A stretch of DNA of 64,000 nucleotides from Clytia hemisphaerica (taxonomy: Eukaryota; Cnidaria; Hydrozoa; Leptothecata; Clytiidae): NCBI GenBank assembly GCA_902728285.1, contig CACVBU010000142.1:372001-436000 (forward strand), read 5' to 3'. The position numbers were made by a program, and so were the translations under genes. The notes below the pieces were generated by a model, which saw only the letters and a program-made list of their open reading frames with translations, did no database searches and was not told where the DNA came from. This document shows, in pieces, positions 53,061-64,000 of this stretch; position 1 is the first letter of the stretch, and every line of letters starts with the position of its first letter.

Positions 53061-55026
53061 AAAAGTATCACTTGTTGATAGACTGGATGGCGCTGATAAG
53101 TGGCCCGGTATAATTTGGCAGACTCTTTTTTTGAGCACCTAGCAAATCCATACTATACCAGTCCCTTTTTCGAGAAAAACAATCAGAAAATTATGAACAA
53201 AGGATCGATTGTTTTCAAAGTTTGGAGGTATTTTTGCGTTTTTATTATAGTTTCATAAACTTTGATAGGGTTTTAGAATATATTTTATTGTTTTTATTGT
53301 AAAATTTTCAAGATAGCGACATCCTCTAGTCTACTTCACTGGACTCAGCGCCATCAAAATCATTAAAAAACAAAGTTCAGTCAAAAGTAGACTCTAATCT
53401 ACCCTTGTATGTTTACTGGGGTTTGGTGTTTTAGAACCTCCTTCATTCACCGTGCTTCTTATGGGCTAGAATGACCTGAGATTTTGCTTTTTCAATAATG
53501 TCTTTATTACAGCTTCCTCTAGGTTTTGCAGAGAATTAGCCTAATATTTGTATAATTTTCAAGATTATCGAGGGTCCCTCGTGAGGCTTTCTTGTAGACA
53601 TATTAGCAGACAGATTTTTAAATGATAGTGTGTTGAGCAGCCGTGAACGAGGTTTTAGAATATAATTTACAGTTTAGTTACCAACATGTTTGTAAATAGT
53701 GTATTGTGAGCGAAGCGAGCGTGACATTTTTTAGAGGAATTTAATCCAGACCTAGACTGCAGTCTACTACTACTTATTAAGGAACTCTTTTAAAAATATT
53801 TCATGGGAGGTCCGAGAATCCGGAAATTTATGACATTTCCTTTCGCGAAATCGAGTTAAAGTTTTTTTTCGCGAGCATAAACTTTTATGAATCAAGAGTT
53901 ATAAAGATGAACATTTTCAAATAAAAAATGGCTTAAAGGGGACAAGTATCTCTTTGAGTTCGATTAAAACTGCTGTCTTTGACTTTAATGAGGCTTTAAG
54001 GATAAAAAATGTCATAAATACCAGTTATTAATTTTTTTTGATTTTTTTTGAATTTCAACTTTTGAAATGTTTCTTTGCGAGTATGAACTTTTGCGAATTG
54101 CCCTGTTAAAAGAGTTTTCAGAAGCATCTCAAAATTACTAGGTTTGTGAAGTGACGGGTATGTCCGAGCCAAAGTTCAAGATTGTGAAAATGAAGATGAA
54201 AAATAAAAAAGAAAAAAATCAACTCCTTTTAGAATTGTGATATAATCCCCATTTTTACAGGGGTGATTCTTGAATCTTAGAACGTCATTACTGTGAAAAA
54301 AACTTTCAAAAATATATAATCAGTCAAAAGATATTGCAAAAATTTATCACTGATTGACTCTGAAAAACACAAAAAAACAGCGTTTTTTACACTAAACTAG
54401 CCGAAGACTTACTGAAGAGTTTCAACAAGATGTTTCAAAAAAATTAATTATCTAAAAAAAATGATTACGTCATCAAAAGTAATCATTTTTTGAAGAAATT
54501 TACTCATCTTCAGCATAGATTTTAAAAGTCAATTTTTGGTAAATTAAAACCGCCAAATATCTCAAAGATCTTCCTTTTGGCGTTCAAAAAATCAAAACAG
54601 AATTGAAGAATCTTTGTTTGTTAAATTTTAATTGCAATGTTAGTGGAGGGTATTTTCTCAGTGGCCAGCGGTAAATGTTAAACTTTTTCATCACCTTTAT
54701 GATGACATCATCATTCCGAATTTCTTTCTATAATTTCCTATTATCGTATAAAACATTCGTGCCAAGTTTCAAATCAAAAGCACCTCTGGATCGAAAGTTA
54801 CGGAAGGGTGGTGGAAAACAGCCTCTTGATAATAGGAACCACCAAAAAGCTTGATAGTAACAGGGTTAAATATTCTCACATGTACATGCAAAATTAATCA
54901 AATTAACCAAACAGCCGTTTGCTTCCGATGATAAGTCTGAATAGAATAAAAAGCATTGACTCTCCATCTATCTTTGATACCTTCATGTATATTTAACCCT
55001 CGTCAAAAGTAATTCCCTACACTTAC
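53061..55026. other. Intergenic stretch, nothing recognised
   Basis: AT-rich, no plausible exon, RNA gene or bounded repeat identified. Confidence 0.4.
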
Positions 55027-55276
55027 CCTTGTGGTTGTAATGTTCTCTCAATTTCTTTTTTTCTAAGGTCATTAAAATTCCGGATATGTTGCTTGGTATG
55101 ACCCCATTTCCGACCAGCCTGAAATGTATTCGGGTTAGCTTTAAGCAACTCCGTACATTCCTTGAGTCCAGGTGATGTAAAGTTTTTGATGTTTGATTGA
55201 AAAGTTTTCCATACGAGGTTTTTCACCTCTTCCGTCCATACAATACTGTTTCCCCTCTTTGAAACTTTTCGCTGAT
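55027..55276 (-). CDS. Orphan exon, unknown family (WTEEV...GRKWGHTKQHIRNF)
   Basis: On the minus strand an acceptor (AATTTCAG) and donor (GGTAAGTG) bracket an open frame reading SKRGNSIVWTEEV, then GLKECTELLKANPNTFQAG and RKWGHTKQHIRNFNDLRKK. The WTEEV...C...GRKW...IRN pattern resembles a conserved C-terminal stretch in many unnamed invertebrate and transposon-linked proteins. No neighbouring exons found, so a gene fragment is as likely as a real exon. Function not assigned. Confidence 0.45.
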
Positions 55277-57611
55277 CTGAAATTAGAATATCGTACGTAT
55301 AAAAAACTTTGTCAAAATTGCTAGCAAACTAGCAAGACTGTCTCAATATATAAATGACAGTCGAAGCATTTAATATTTTCTCAGAGGCTTTTTTTTAACT
55401 TGACTATGAATCGTTTATAGTTGGAAAGATTATTTTGAGCACTTTTTGAAAAAATATGAACTTTTTATTCTTTGAGAAAATGTAATATTATGAAAAAAAA
55501 TACTATAGAGAGGTGAATTATGTCCCATCTCTGTATATACCAAAATTGTAAGAAAGAAAGACTAAATGCCTTATTACGAGCTGACATGATTTTTCGAATT
55601 CGTGGTTCATGCCGTTTTTATAAGAATCAGTGAATTTTGGCTCAGGCTGGGCTGTTCTTAATTTTTTGAAATTTTCAAGCTCAAATGTTCTTAAAATGTT
55701 CTTATTGTAATGTGACTAACATTTACCTTTAGGGGATTAATTTTCGCGAGAACTTATTTTTGCGAGGCAACTTTTTTCACAAATTATTTAATTTTCCTCG
55801 CAAAATTCATTTTGAGCCTGGAATATTCTTAATTCTGATTAGCTTTTTCGCTAGCTGGGGGTGGGTGCTAAATAACTCTTTTGAAACTACGCTAGATAAT
55901 CCTTTAAAGTTTGTTATTAATCTTTAAAGTTAAATTTTTTAAGGAGTAACGAAATTTAAAGAAAATTAAGTAACGGTGTTTATTGCTCTATACTCTTGAT
56001 TCAGTATTGGTCTTATTTAGTTTGTTCTTAAATATTTGCTTGAGCTGAGCCTTGGATTGTTCTTAATTTGTTCTTAGGTTTATTGGCCAATTTTCAGCCT
56101 CGTGTTCTTATTGTTCTTACAGTTTCAAAATCATTAATCTCATATAGAGAAATAAATTTTCACATCATGCGATGAAAAGTGTAATTTCCGTAAATCCAAG
56201 TTCATTAATAAATCATCACGTGATGTAATTTCCACGACCCAATGATCCAATGATGCAATGTACTTTGAGAGCTTACATTCAATGTATCATGAAAAAAACC
56301 AAAACTGCAGAGAACGAACTTTTCCTAATTTTTCAAACCCTCACTTTTACATACGAATCCTTTTTAAGTAATTTTCAGGCTAAGACACCTCCTCTCCGTG
56401 GTTTCATTCATGTTTTCCTGTCCCTTCTTAAACAGAAAATTACCCCTTATCCATTTCTCCCCGCTTAATTTAGAATCCATTTGTACTGAACCCTCATTCC
56501 CCTAATCCCCCTTAAATGTTCTTCTGTTTTTCTAAAGTACACTTCAATATTAGATTGGTGCATGGAATTTCTTACAAAAATGGCCCCTGGCGTGCGAATC
56601 AGATAGAGGGGGCTGTACTAACGCACTTTGTAATAATGCCATTCTGTAATACAACTTGACGCACTTTGTAGTAAAAATCAACACAATTTGTAATATGAAA
56701 AGCTGACATACTCTTTAATAACACCTAACAAATAAAAAAGGGAAATTTCATTCAAAACTAAACTTTAAAAAAAAGATTTTTCTAAGATTTCAAAATTGTT
56801 CAAACAAAGGTTTTAGTTATGAAAATAATGGTGAGGCTGTCTGACATGCTTGGGAAATCAGTTAGGGGCGACGTTTGCATTGAGGATTGGTTTATTTGAT
56901 TATCCCCATATTGGGGACAAAATGAGGGTCTGTGAGAAGGGGGTGTTTTTATTATGAAAGTTAAACCATTCCGAGTGTATTTTTCTTTCCATAGCCGATC
57001 AAAACATTGGATTACTATATATAATATTCTAAATTTGGTTGGTTAAAAAAATGATGTGATTATTCATCCATATAAAGCTTTTTCTTTAATTGTATCAGGG
57101 AAAGTACGAAGAGCAGGGTTATGATAACGTAAATAACGCCAAAACTTGTAAAAATCGCTATTCAGGCTCCAAAACAGTAAGTATTAACTAAAATTTACAT
57201 TCAAATGTCATCTTTCAGTATTAAACTGTTGAAAATTCCATTGAAAATCTTTGGTTTTCGTGAAGTTTTGGATATAGGGTAAAAAAAAGCTAGTTGTCAT
57301 CCTTTAATCATGCCTAAAATCCTCAAAAATTAACAGCACTTTTAGGTGAAAATTGCAAAATTTTGGACCTTTTTACACCGGCCCTAATTACGCCACGAGC
57401 CCAAAAATAACGCCAATAAGGGCCGGCGTAAACAGGGCCGATAAGGTACTTTAAAGTCTGAGACTTTGAAATTAAACCATCAGTTTTCTCTGTTTTAAGT
57501 GTATAGTGTGAAGCAATTTACAGGGCTTTTATGGCATTTAAATTTATATTTTATTACAAAGTGGGCCAGCTTTTGGTATCAAAAAGTGTAGTAGGAACTC
57601 TGGCCTTTATT

Positions 57612-60600
57612 CTGCCGTCCAAAGCAAAAACCAGGTAAGTCCAAAATTTTTTTGCTAAAAATGGACTCTTTAGCGCCCAAGTAACTTATTTTTGAAAAAA
57701 AAAATTCAAAATTTTTTTCCTACCGGGAAAAACGGCCATGTCATTTTCAGGTATGTCCATCGAAAAAAGGAAATTCCCAAGCAAAGGAAGGTAAGTCCAC
57801 CTTTTATCACAGTAATGGACATACCTTCTTTTTAAGGAAAATAAATTATTTCTCTGAGATGGACCTACCTCTTTTATGGACTTACCTTAGTTTAATTATG
57901 GACTTACCTTCTTTTAAAAGATGCTATTGCACTGTCAATTCGAACGTTTAGCATTTCGAACGTGTCAATCGAATGTTCGAATTTATTCTAGAATTCTAAA
58001 GTTTGTTTCGAAATTATCTATAAATTTTTATTCGTGATCAAGTTGGCACATCCTTTCCAGTTTAAACATGAAGTTTAGTGAGGTTAGTAAAGAAGTTAAT
58101 CAATACTTTCAAAGACAGAATTACGAAGATGAATTATCATCGGCTGAAACAAATGGAGATGAAAGTCCCTATGTTACTGATGAAAGTGACTATTCAGACT
58201 TGGACTTTCTACATGACTCGAAAGACTTCAGCATGACCAGCTTACCATCAAACACCACTGCGGAAGCTCATGAGAACTTGGACCAGGTAGTACCACCATC
58301 GAATAAAGAAAATCCTTCTGAACATTCTGATCGTAACAACCCATCACCAAACGTGAGTATTACTGAAAACCTTGACCTTACCGAACCTCCATCAAATAGT
58401 TTCATGAACTCTGAAAACCTGAAACCGACCGAATTACGAATGGAAACTGAGGTATCTTTGGAAAATCCTGATACAACCAAAGTATCAACCAATAGTAATA
58501 CCAAAAAATCTTCAAGAAAACGAACTTACGCTGAAGCTCACCCCTTACAATTATCGTGTGCTTGTAAAAGAGAGTGTTTTGCAAAAATTAATGAACAGTG
58601 TCGTGTTAAAATCCATAAGGAATTTTGTGAAATGGAGAAGATCGTTAAGAATCAGTACATTCGTGAACGAATCAATGTCATTCCAAAGAAACGCTCGAGA
58701 ATCCGAGGATTATCCGCCAAGAAAAATCGAGAGAACACTAGAATCTACTCTTTTGTTGAAGAAGGTGAAACCATTCAAGTTTGTAGCAAATTCTTTTTGG
58801 GAACTCTGGGCTTTAAAAAAGATAATGTTGTATCAAGAATTTTGAAAAAGGCTCAAGGTGTTGAGACGATGAATGAGACGGTGAATGAGACGGTGATTGA
58901 TCCAATGAATGGATCTACAAGAGAAGCTCATAATAGACTAAGCTCTGAGGTAGAGGAAAGTATCGTTGGCCACATAAATTCGTATCATCCAGCCGTTAGT
59001 CATTACCGGAGGAAACATGCTCCTCTAAGGAGATATCTCCCATGCGGATTAAGTGTCTCGAAACTGTATCAGAATTATAAAAGCAAAAACCAAGACATTA
59101 AAGTCAGTTACGAAAAATTTCGCCTCGTTTTCAAATCGATGAACATAAGCTTCGCTAAATTGGGTGAAGAAGAGTGCGAGGACTGTGAGAAGCACAAACA
59201 TCATAAATGCCCTATAGCTGGCGGAAATAAATCAAATGACAACGAAAACGATCAGGTGCAACTCGTAAAAGAATGCAAGGAGTGTAAAGACCATGAACAA
59301 CACCTTGAAAGAGCTAAGAAATCAAGAGAGAATTACAAACGAGATGCACTTTCATTAAATTATCCAGAAACATCTTACTTTTCGATGGATATGCAGAAGG
59401 TTCTAATGTTACCACACCTTCCTAGATTGAAAACCGCCCTGTTTACTAGAAGAATCATTTTGATAAATCAAAGTATCGCACCACTTCGTTCTTTTAAAGT
59501 ATCTGGTAATGCACCTCGGGGATTCCTTTGGCACGAAGGTATCCAGGGGAGAAACGATGAAGATGTTGCCTCTGTAGTGATCAAGTTCTTAAATACGTAT
59601 CCACGTGACTGCAAGAACATTGTTATATGGTGCGATAATTGCTCGGGCCAAAACAAAAATTGGACCCTGTATTCTGCTATCGTTAATCACCTATTTTCAA
59701 ACGCCCACATTGAGAAAGTTACTTTTAAATATTTTGAAAAGGGCCACACCTTCATGTCTGCCGACTCTTTTCACCACCTTGTGGAGAAAAAGATACGGGA
59801 CAAAAAGTTTCTGTATGATTTTAATGACTATTACGAATGTGTCGATGCAGCGGGCAAAGCACACTTGATGCTGCCTGAAGATTTCTACATGTTCTTGAAC
59901 AAAAAAAGTTGTGGAAAGGACACAAATTATCCTAAGCTTTGTAATGTTTATGTGGCCGAATTCCGTCAAGATAGCACGAAGCTTTATTGGAAAGAATCAT
60001 TTAACGGTAATTGGAAAAGTGGAGAATTTTTGCAAAAAAAATATCGACAATTGTGCTTGTCGGGCTGCAAAATGCCAAACAAACCGGGACCGCGTGGGTT
60101 GAATTTGAAAAAGAAAGAAGATATTGTGAGCAAACTCTCTCCTTTCATGCCAGAGAACAGACGTACCTTCTGGAAAAATATGCCTGAAAACGCTGATAGC
60201 AAAGACTTAAGTGAAAATCTTGAACACATCAACCAACAGAAAAACTAATTTGATACAACATTTTTGAATTTTCTTTTCTGGTAGTACTTCTTCTTACATA
60301 TTGATGTTCTCAATTTATTATAAAATTATTCACATTTTAATGGTTGCATTTCTCCTTAACAAGATAAAGTTCGTCATTTAAATTCGTTTTATTATTGTCA
60401 TTTATAAACTGAATTTTATCCAAATGTTTTTAAACCGTCATGGCTTCAAAATGGACATTTGACTTAAACCAAAGCATACCATTTTATACTTATTAGATAT
60501 TAAATTCGTTAAAGCTTAATTTTTGAGGGTTTCTTAAAAGATTACATTTTGCATTGGCTTATTTTGTTGATGAAATATAGTTTTTAAATATTGTTTCATT

Positions 60601-61304
60601 TACTTTTGAATACAGGTTTTTTATAAGAACATTGAAACTTTTTGAAGCTTTCTGATGTTCTTAACTTTTTGAGTTTTAAGCCTAAAAATGTTGTTTTATG
60701 CGTCATTTTGTGAGAATTTTCGTGCAATTTCCTAAGAAAATGGATGTTTTTAAGAGCCAGCAAAGTCTTAAAGTATTCTTTACATGTTCTTTATATTTTG
60801 GCTATTGAAGCCTTTTGTTCTTATATAGTTACTTCTTATAAAAACATTTATTTGTTTAATCAATATACAGTTGCTATACAATTTTAAAATAATTTCTTAT
60901 TATATAATAGTTCTCAGATGTAAAGAAAATATTCATATATCGTTCAAACAATTCAAAATATCTGCACTTAAGATATACCAATATCGTTTTCCCTCACTCT
61001 GAACTCGTCTGGTTAATTTAAACATGGACTTACCTTCTTTTTTTGAAAAAATACTATATAACCACGACATTCATTTCTTATGTCAAATACAGGTAAGTCC
61101 ACAATCTCTCAATAAATCGATAATAAATAGTCGAGTAAAGGAAATTGACGAGCCTTTTATTTTCTACAATTACTTTCTTTCCAAAAATACAAAACTTGAG
61201 CTAGCTAATAGAAAAAAGGTACCTCGGCTAAGGTCAAAAGGTTTTTTGCGTTTTTCTTAGTGTTGACTTTTATGGACTTACCTGATTTTTGCTTTGGACG
61301 GCAG
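57612..61304 (+). mobile_element. DNA transposon with TIRs and a single large ORF
   Basis: Left end 57612-57643 and right end 61273-61304 are inverted copies of 32 bp with one mismatch (CTGCCGTCCAAAGCAAAAAC at the left). TATT flanks both ends (57608-57611 and 61305-61308), a 4-bp target duplication. Subterminal GGACTTACCTT motifs and their complements recur about seven times between 57740 and 57915, and again at 61024-61100. These are probable transposase-binding repeats. Near-perfect ends and an open ORF indicate recent activity. Confidence 0.9.
58068..60248 (+). CDS. Transposase-like protein with WCDNCSGQNKN motif (726 aa)
   Basis: The only ORF of the 57612-61304 transposon, so most likely its transposase. 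Acidic, low-complexity N-terminus (about residues 1-150). Cys cluster CACKRECFAKINEQC near residue 164. A Cys/His knuckle CEDCEKHKHHKC near 370. Core with SYFSMDMQKVLMLP near 438, IVIWCDNCSGQNKNW near 519 and KGHTFMSADSFHHLVEKKI near 558. The D-x-Q and WCDN...GQNKN motifs recur in a widespread family of unnamed invertebrate proteins (a DUF7869-type RNase H-like fold, from memory). The aspartates are candidate catalytic residues, but this is inference. Confidence 0.8.
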   Translation: MKFSEVSKEVNQYFQRQNYEDELSSAETNGDESPYVTDESDYSDLDFLHDSKDFSMTSLPSNTTAEAHENLDQVVPPSNKENPSEHSDRNNPSPNVSITENLDLTEPPSNSFMNSENLKPTELRMETEVSLENPDTTKVSTNSNTKKSSRKRTYAEAHPLQLSCACKRECFAKINEQCRVKIHKEFCEMEKIVKNQYIRERINVIPKKRSRIRGLSAKKNRENTRIYSFVEEGETIQVCSKFFLGTLGFKKDNVVSRILKKAQGVETMNETVNETVIDPMNGSTREAHNRLSSEVEESIVGHINSYHPAVSHYRRKHAPLRRYLPCGLSVSKLYQNYKSKNQDIKVSYEKFRLVFKSMNISFAKLGEEECEDCEKHKHHKCPIAGGNKSNDNENDQVQLVKECKECKDHEQHLERAKKSRENYKRDALSLNYPETSYFSMDMQKVLMLPHLPRLKTALFTRRIILINQSIAPLRSFKVSGNAPRGFLWHEGIQGRNDEDVASVVIKFLNTYPRDCKNIVIWCDNCSGQNKNWTLYSAIVNHLFSNAHIEKVTFKYFEKGHTFMSADSFHHLVEKKIRDKKFLYDFNDYYECVDAAGKAHLMLPEDFYMFLNKKSCGKDTNYPKLCNVYVAEFRQDSTKLYWKESFNGNWKSGEFLQKKYRQLCLSGCKMPNKPGPRGLNLKKKEDIVSKLSPFMPENRRTFWKNMPENADSKDLSENLEHINQQKN

Positions 61305-61309
61305 TATTG

Positions 61310-61780
61310 CAAAGTGTGTTAGAACAGGGGCCAAAAAGTTATTTCACCCACTGGCTGGGCGACAGAGAAAATTTTCGAATTTTCATCCTTAGTTTACCAC
61401 CTTAAACAGTATCTTAAGTATATTTCAAGTAAGAAAAAACTTTGCAAGAGTATGAAAAGAGATTTGGATTCACATTAAATTAACCCCCCCTTAAATTCAT
61501 ATTGTTCTTTGGTCCCCTTAAACATAAGTCCCCACTCATGTCTGAAAATTTCAAAAATTTCCCCCTTAAAATTTTGCCCAAAATTCAAGTATTTTAAGAG
61601 GGGGGCTGAAACCATGCTCTCCCTCCCATTTTTTTACCAAAAGAAGTCTCATTTTAGTAAATAAATTTAATGAATTACCGAAGCTAGCAAAACATCACTA
61701 AATTCGTCTACTTCTTCTTCTTCTTTTTTCCCTAGAGGCACTGTTTCTCTTTCTCTTTACCAGTCTGGTAGATTTACCAC
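61310..61780. other. Stretch between transposon and right-hand repeats
   Basis: No gene recognised. Contains the first copy (61651-61682) of a dispersed motif AATTTAATGAATTACCGAAG seen again at 63634 and 63969. Confidence 0.4.
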
Positions 61781-61971
61781 GATGGACCTGAAAAATCAAG
61801 ATGAGGAATGTAAGTTAATCGGTAAAATTTAAGTTAAACATGTGTGTGGTGAGCAGTCCAGACCAGCAGGAAAAAGGAAATCGTTAGAGTTAGACGGTGG
61901 TAGCGGTTAAAAGAAATATATAATTAATTTTTTGTTTCATAAATGTCTGGCATCCAAAATTCCCTGTATGC

Positions 61972-62068
61972 AACACCGGACTGACACCGGACTTATTGCG
62001 TCCGGTGTAACGAAAGGTTACTTTTTGCCACCAGACAAATACACCAGAAAGTCCGGTGCGTCGGCAGG
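61972..62068. repeat. CACCGGAC palindrome cluster
   Basis: ACACCGGAC-TTATTGC-GTCCGGTGT forms a 9-bp hairpin, with further CACCGGACT and AGTCCGGTG copies on either side. Probably the remains of a small inverted-repeat element. Confidence 0.45.
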
Positions 62069-62106
62069 GTCCTTAAGAATTTCAATCTTGCATGTTCATA
62101 ACCTAC

Positions 62107-62337
62107 CTGGCAGCTCAAAATATGGCAATAATGGGTATGTTTCTAATGGGGCATCAGAGAACGTCATAGAAACAAATAAGTGTTTCATCACATTTATAAC
62201 TGGATCATTTTCAGCACTATTTTCATATTGACAAACAAACTTCAGAAAGGCATCAACTGAAATACAATGCTTGAATAACAAATTGAAAAAACACACATTT
62301 CGACCAAAATTGGTAAGCCCTGTTGGACAAATTCTGT
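62107..62337 (-). CDS. Exon resembling the Cys box of a ubiquitin-specific protease
   Basis: Acceptor CTTCTCCAG and donor CCAG-GTAGGT on the minus strand bracket RICPTGLTNFGRNVCFFN, like the GLxNxGNxCxxN catalytic-cysteine box of USP deubiquitinases. VDAFLKFVCQYENSAEND continues the usual order. R replaces the G before N in the GN-x-C motif. No downstream His box is visible, so this is one exon of an unassembled gene or a fragment. Confidence 0.55.
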
Positions 62338-62495
62338 CTGGAGAAGCTGACATATTATTAAAATAATCAATTTTGCAGTACATACAGTAAACACGGCTAG
62401 GAAAAATAATTAATTCAGGTTGAATGGAAAACAAAAGTTGCTTCAATATACGGTATCTTTTAAACAGAAGGGCAAGCAAGGAGGATAGAGTCATA

Positions 62496-63120
62496 TCACC
62501 AGTGCACGAACGGCCCCAGTGCACGAACGAGCGGCTTTGAACTTGAAAAAATCAACCAAAAACAAACTTCTATAGAACTTCCTTTGTGCAGCAGAATCCT
62601 CAAACTATTCCTTGCAATCTCTCCAAAAATGAAAATAAACGGAGCACTAGAACAACACCAAACCGATTTTGAACGAGGCCAAGTAAAAAAATCACGAAAA
62701 TCTCTATACTCGAAGACCAAATGTAAAAAATGAGAAGTAATTTGTAGCACAATAAATTTCAAAATTGACTTTCCTGATCTGAAGGCCAACCAAACAATAA
62801 ACAAGTACAATAACAGGCCAGTGCCTTCTTTCATGTCTTTCTTTGCTGTCGATTTGATTGAAATGAAAGTCGAAACCAAAACAGTGACCAAAAAAGAACG
62901 ATGCCAATCAAGGATCAAAGCCAAGAAAAACAGGACAAATTATAGTAAATTGTAATGATGATAACAGAAAGTAATGACTCAATAAAAGTTCAAAAAGACA
63001 GCCAAGCAGTTTCTCAGAATTGCGATTCAGCCAAATTCGGAGAGAAAAAAAGAGAATAACCATTTTGATGATAAACTGAAACCATGACAACGAATCTGTA
63101 GAACCAATCAGTGTCAAGAT
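62496..63120. other. Stretch without a supported gene
   Basis: Long minus-strand ORFs here are hydrophobic and AT-driven and show no family motif. Treated as non-coding. Confidence 0.4.
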
Positions 63121-63122
63121 AT

Positions 63123-63420
63123 CTCTATCGCCGTGACGTCAAACAGGATAGGGAGCATAATGGCATCACTTTCGTTTTGCAATAAATTCAAATATAACAA
63201 TTTACTATAACGGAGGTAATTTGTTTTATCATTTCCCGGGATATTCTTCACGCTTGTTATCTCCTAAATATTGACGTCACGGGGTCACGGAGGGTTGACT
63301 CGTTCTTCGTATCATTCTGACATATACGTCAAACTTGATATGACGGAGGTAATTTGAGTTACCATTTCGGTGAATACCCTTTGTATTTTATCTCCTTTAT
63401 ATTTTGGTATCGCGCAACTC
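63123..63420. repeat. Diverged tandem duplication with CRE-like palindromes
   Basis: ACGGAGGTAATTTG recurs at 63210 and 63343, with related flanks. TGACGTCA-like sites lie at 63133-63140 and 63273-63280. Could be a promoter or a repeat. Evidence for either is thin. Confidence 0.35.
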
Positions 63421-63617
63421 GGAGATTCGAAACGTTTTTCCCATCTCCTGCCTTATAGATGGTTGAAAGAATCGAAAGTTAAAGGTACGCACACACGATA
63501 GCAAAACTGCTTCGCTCATGTACATTCGCTTCGCAAAAATGCTTGTGGAAAAATCTACGTCTTTCACTACATTTCAAAGTTCATATATAAGTGAATAAAC
63601 AACATTTCAAAAAAAAG

Positions 63618-64000
63618 CCTCATTTTAATAGTAAATAAATTTAATGAATTACCGAAGCTGGCAAACCATCATTGAATTCGTCTTCTTTTTGTTTATCGTT
63701 TGATTTGTTTGATTCAACAACCATCTGGTTCTATAGAAAAAATAAGTAAAATGTGATCAATGTTCTGCTTTGACTTTTTTCCAATTCGAACCAGGGAAAA
63801 GTCTAATAGTATTTTCTTCTTAAAAATAAATCTACGTCTTTCACTACATTTCAAAATAATCTCTGAACGTAATTTTAGGGTTGATCTATAAGTGAATAAT
63901 GAATTTCCAATACAGACCAGGGTAATGTCCTCCCATCTTTTTATCGAAAAAAGCCTCATTTTAATAGTAAATAAATTTAATGAATTACCGAAGCTGGCAA
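63618..64000. repeat. Tandem repeat unit of about 335 bp, cut by the window edge
   Basis: CCTCATTTTAATAGTAAATA through GAATTACCGAAGCTGGCAA occurs at 63618-63666 and again at 63953-64000. CAAGTGAATAA and TACGTCTTTCACTACATTTC blocks also repeat. A third, older copy of the end lies at about 61648. Confidence 0.6.

Noticed and set aside
61782-61810. ATG followed by a GTAAGT donor after a pyrimidine tract, a possible first coding exon
   Set aside because: Only nine codons and no downstream exon could be joined.
62496-62924. 142-codon minus-strand ORF
   Set aside because: Hydrophobic composition expected from AT-rich DNA and no motif; a USP exon lies separately at 62107-62337.

Overview
This is a eukaryotic, almost certainly metazoan, AT-rich genomic window. 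It is dominated by one intact-looking gene on the + strand, the cytoplasmic dynein 1 heavy chain, with 43 coding exons from 10355 to 39224. Long intergenic stretches on both sides are filled with inverted-repeat DNA elements, a LINE, a DNA transposon and a few orphan exons. Spliceosomal GT-AG introns, a LINE with endonuclease and reverse transcriptase, and many MITE-like inverted repeats fit a marine-invertebrate-type genome. The species cannot be named from the sequence alone.

Layout. 1-918: LINE ORF1 remnant on the - strand, cut by the window edge. 1318-5647: motif array, then a nested set of large inverted repeats. 6225-9850: three further inverted-repeat elements. 10355-39224: dynein heavy chain. 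39225-41384: presumed 3' UTR with a long hairpin, then small inverted-repeat elements. 41385-44303: 5'-truncated LINE whose remaining ORF is open. 44977-46237: inverted-repeat element with another nested inside it. 47361-47948: single HECT-domain exon. 50480-53060: decayed repeats and a GGGGACA motif array. 55027-55276 (-): an orphan exon. 57612-61304: DNA transposon with near-perfect terminal inverted repeats, a TATT target duplication and a 726-residue transposase-like ORF. 62107-62337 (-): exon resembling the start of a ubiquitin-specific protease domain. 61650-64000: short dispersed and tandem duplications.

The main discovery candidate lies in the dynein introns. At least 24 of the 42 introns carry small-RNA genes: 28 C/D-box snoRNA candidates and a tandem pair of H/ACA candidates. 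Most have C and D boxes, a short terminal stem, and antisense elements matching conserved 18S or 28S rRNA segments (matched from memory). Several are recognisable as SNORD15, SNORD43 and SNORD83 homologues. Others look like the guides for 18S U627, 18S U1442, 18S U1326, 28S A1511 and 28S A3703 (human numbering as remembered). Families recur in neighbouring introns, and most copies end about 65-85 nt upstream of the 3' splice site, the spacing known to favour intronic C/D snoRNA processing. The gene therefore appears to encode a motor protein and, from its introns, a large share of an rRNA 2'-O-methylation guide set.

The dynein coding sequence is otherwise full length (about 4616 residues; human about 4646). 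In three exons one extra base breaks the frame of strongly conserved protein (near 18181, 24626 and 26497). Sequencing error is the simplest explanation, but this cannot be decided here.
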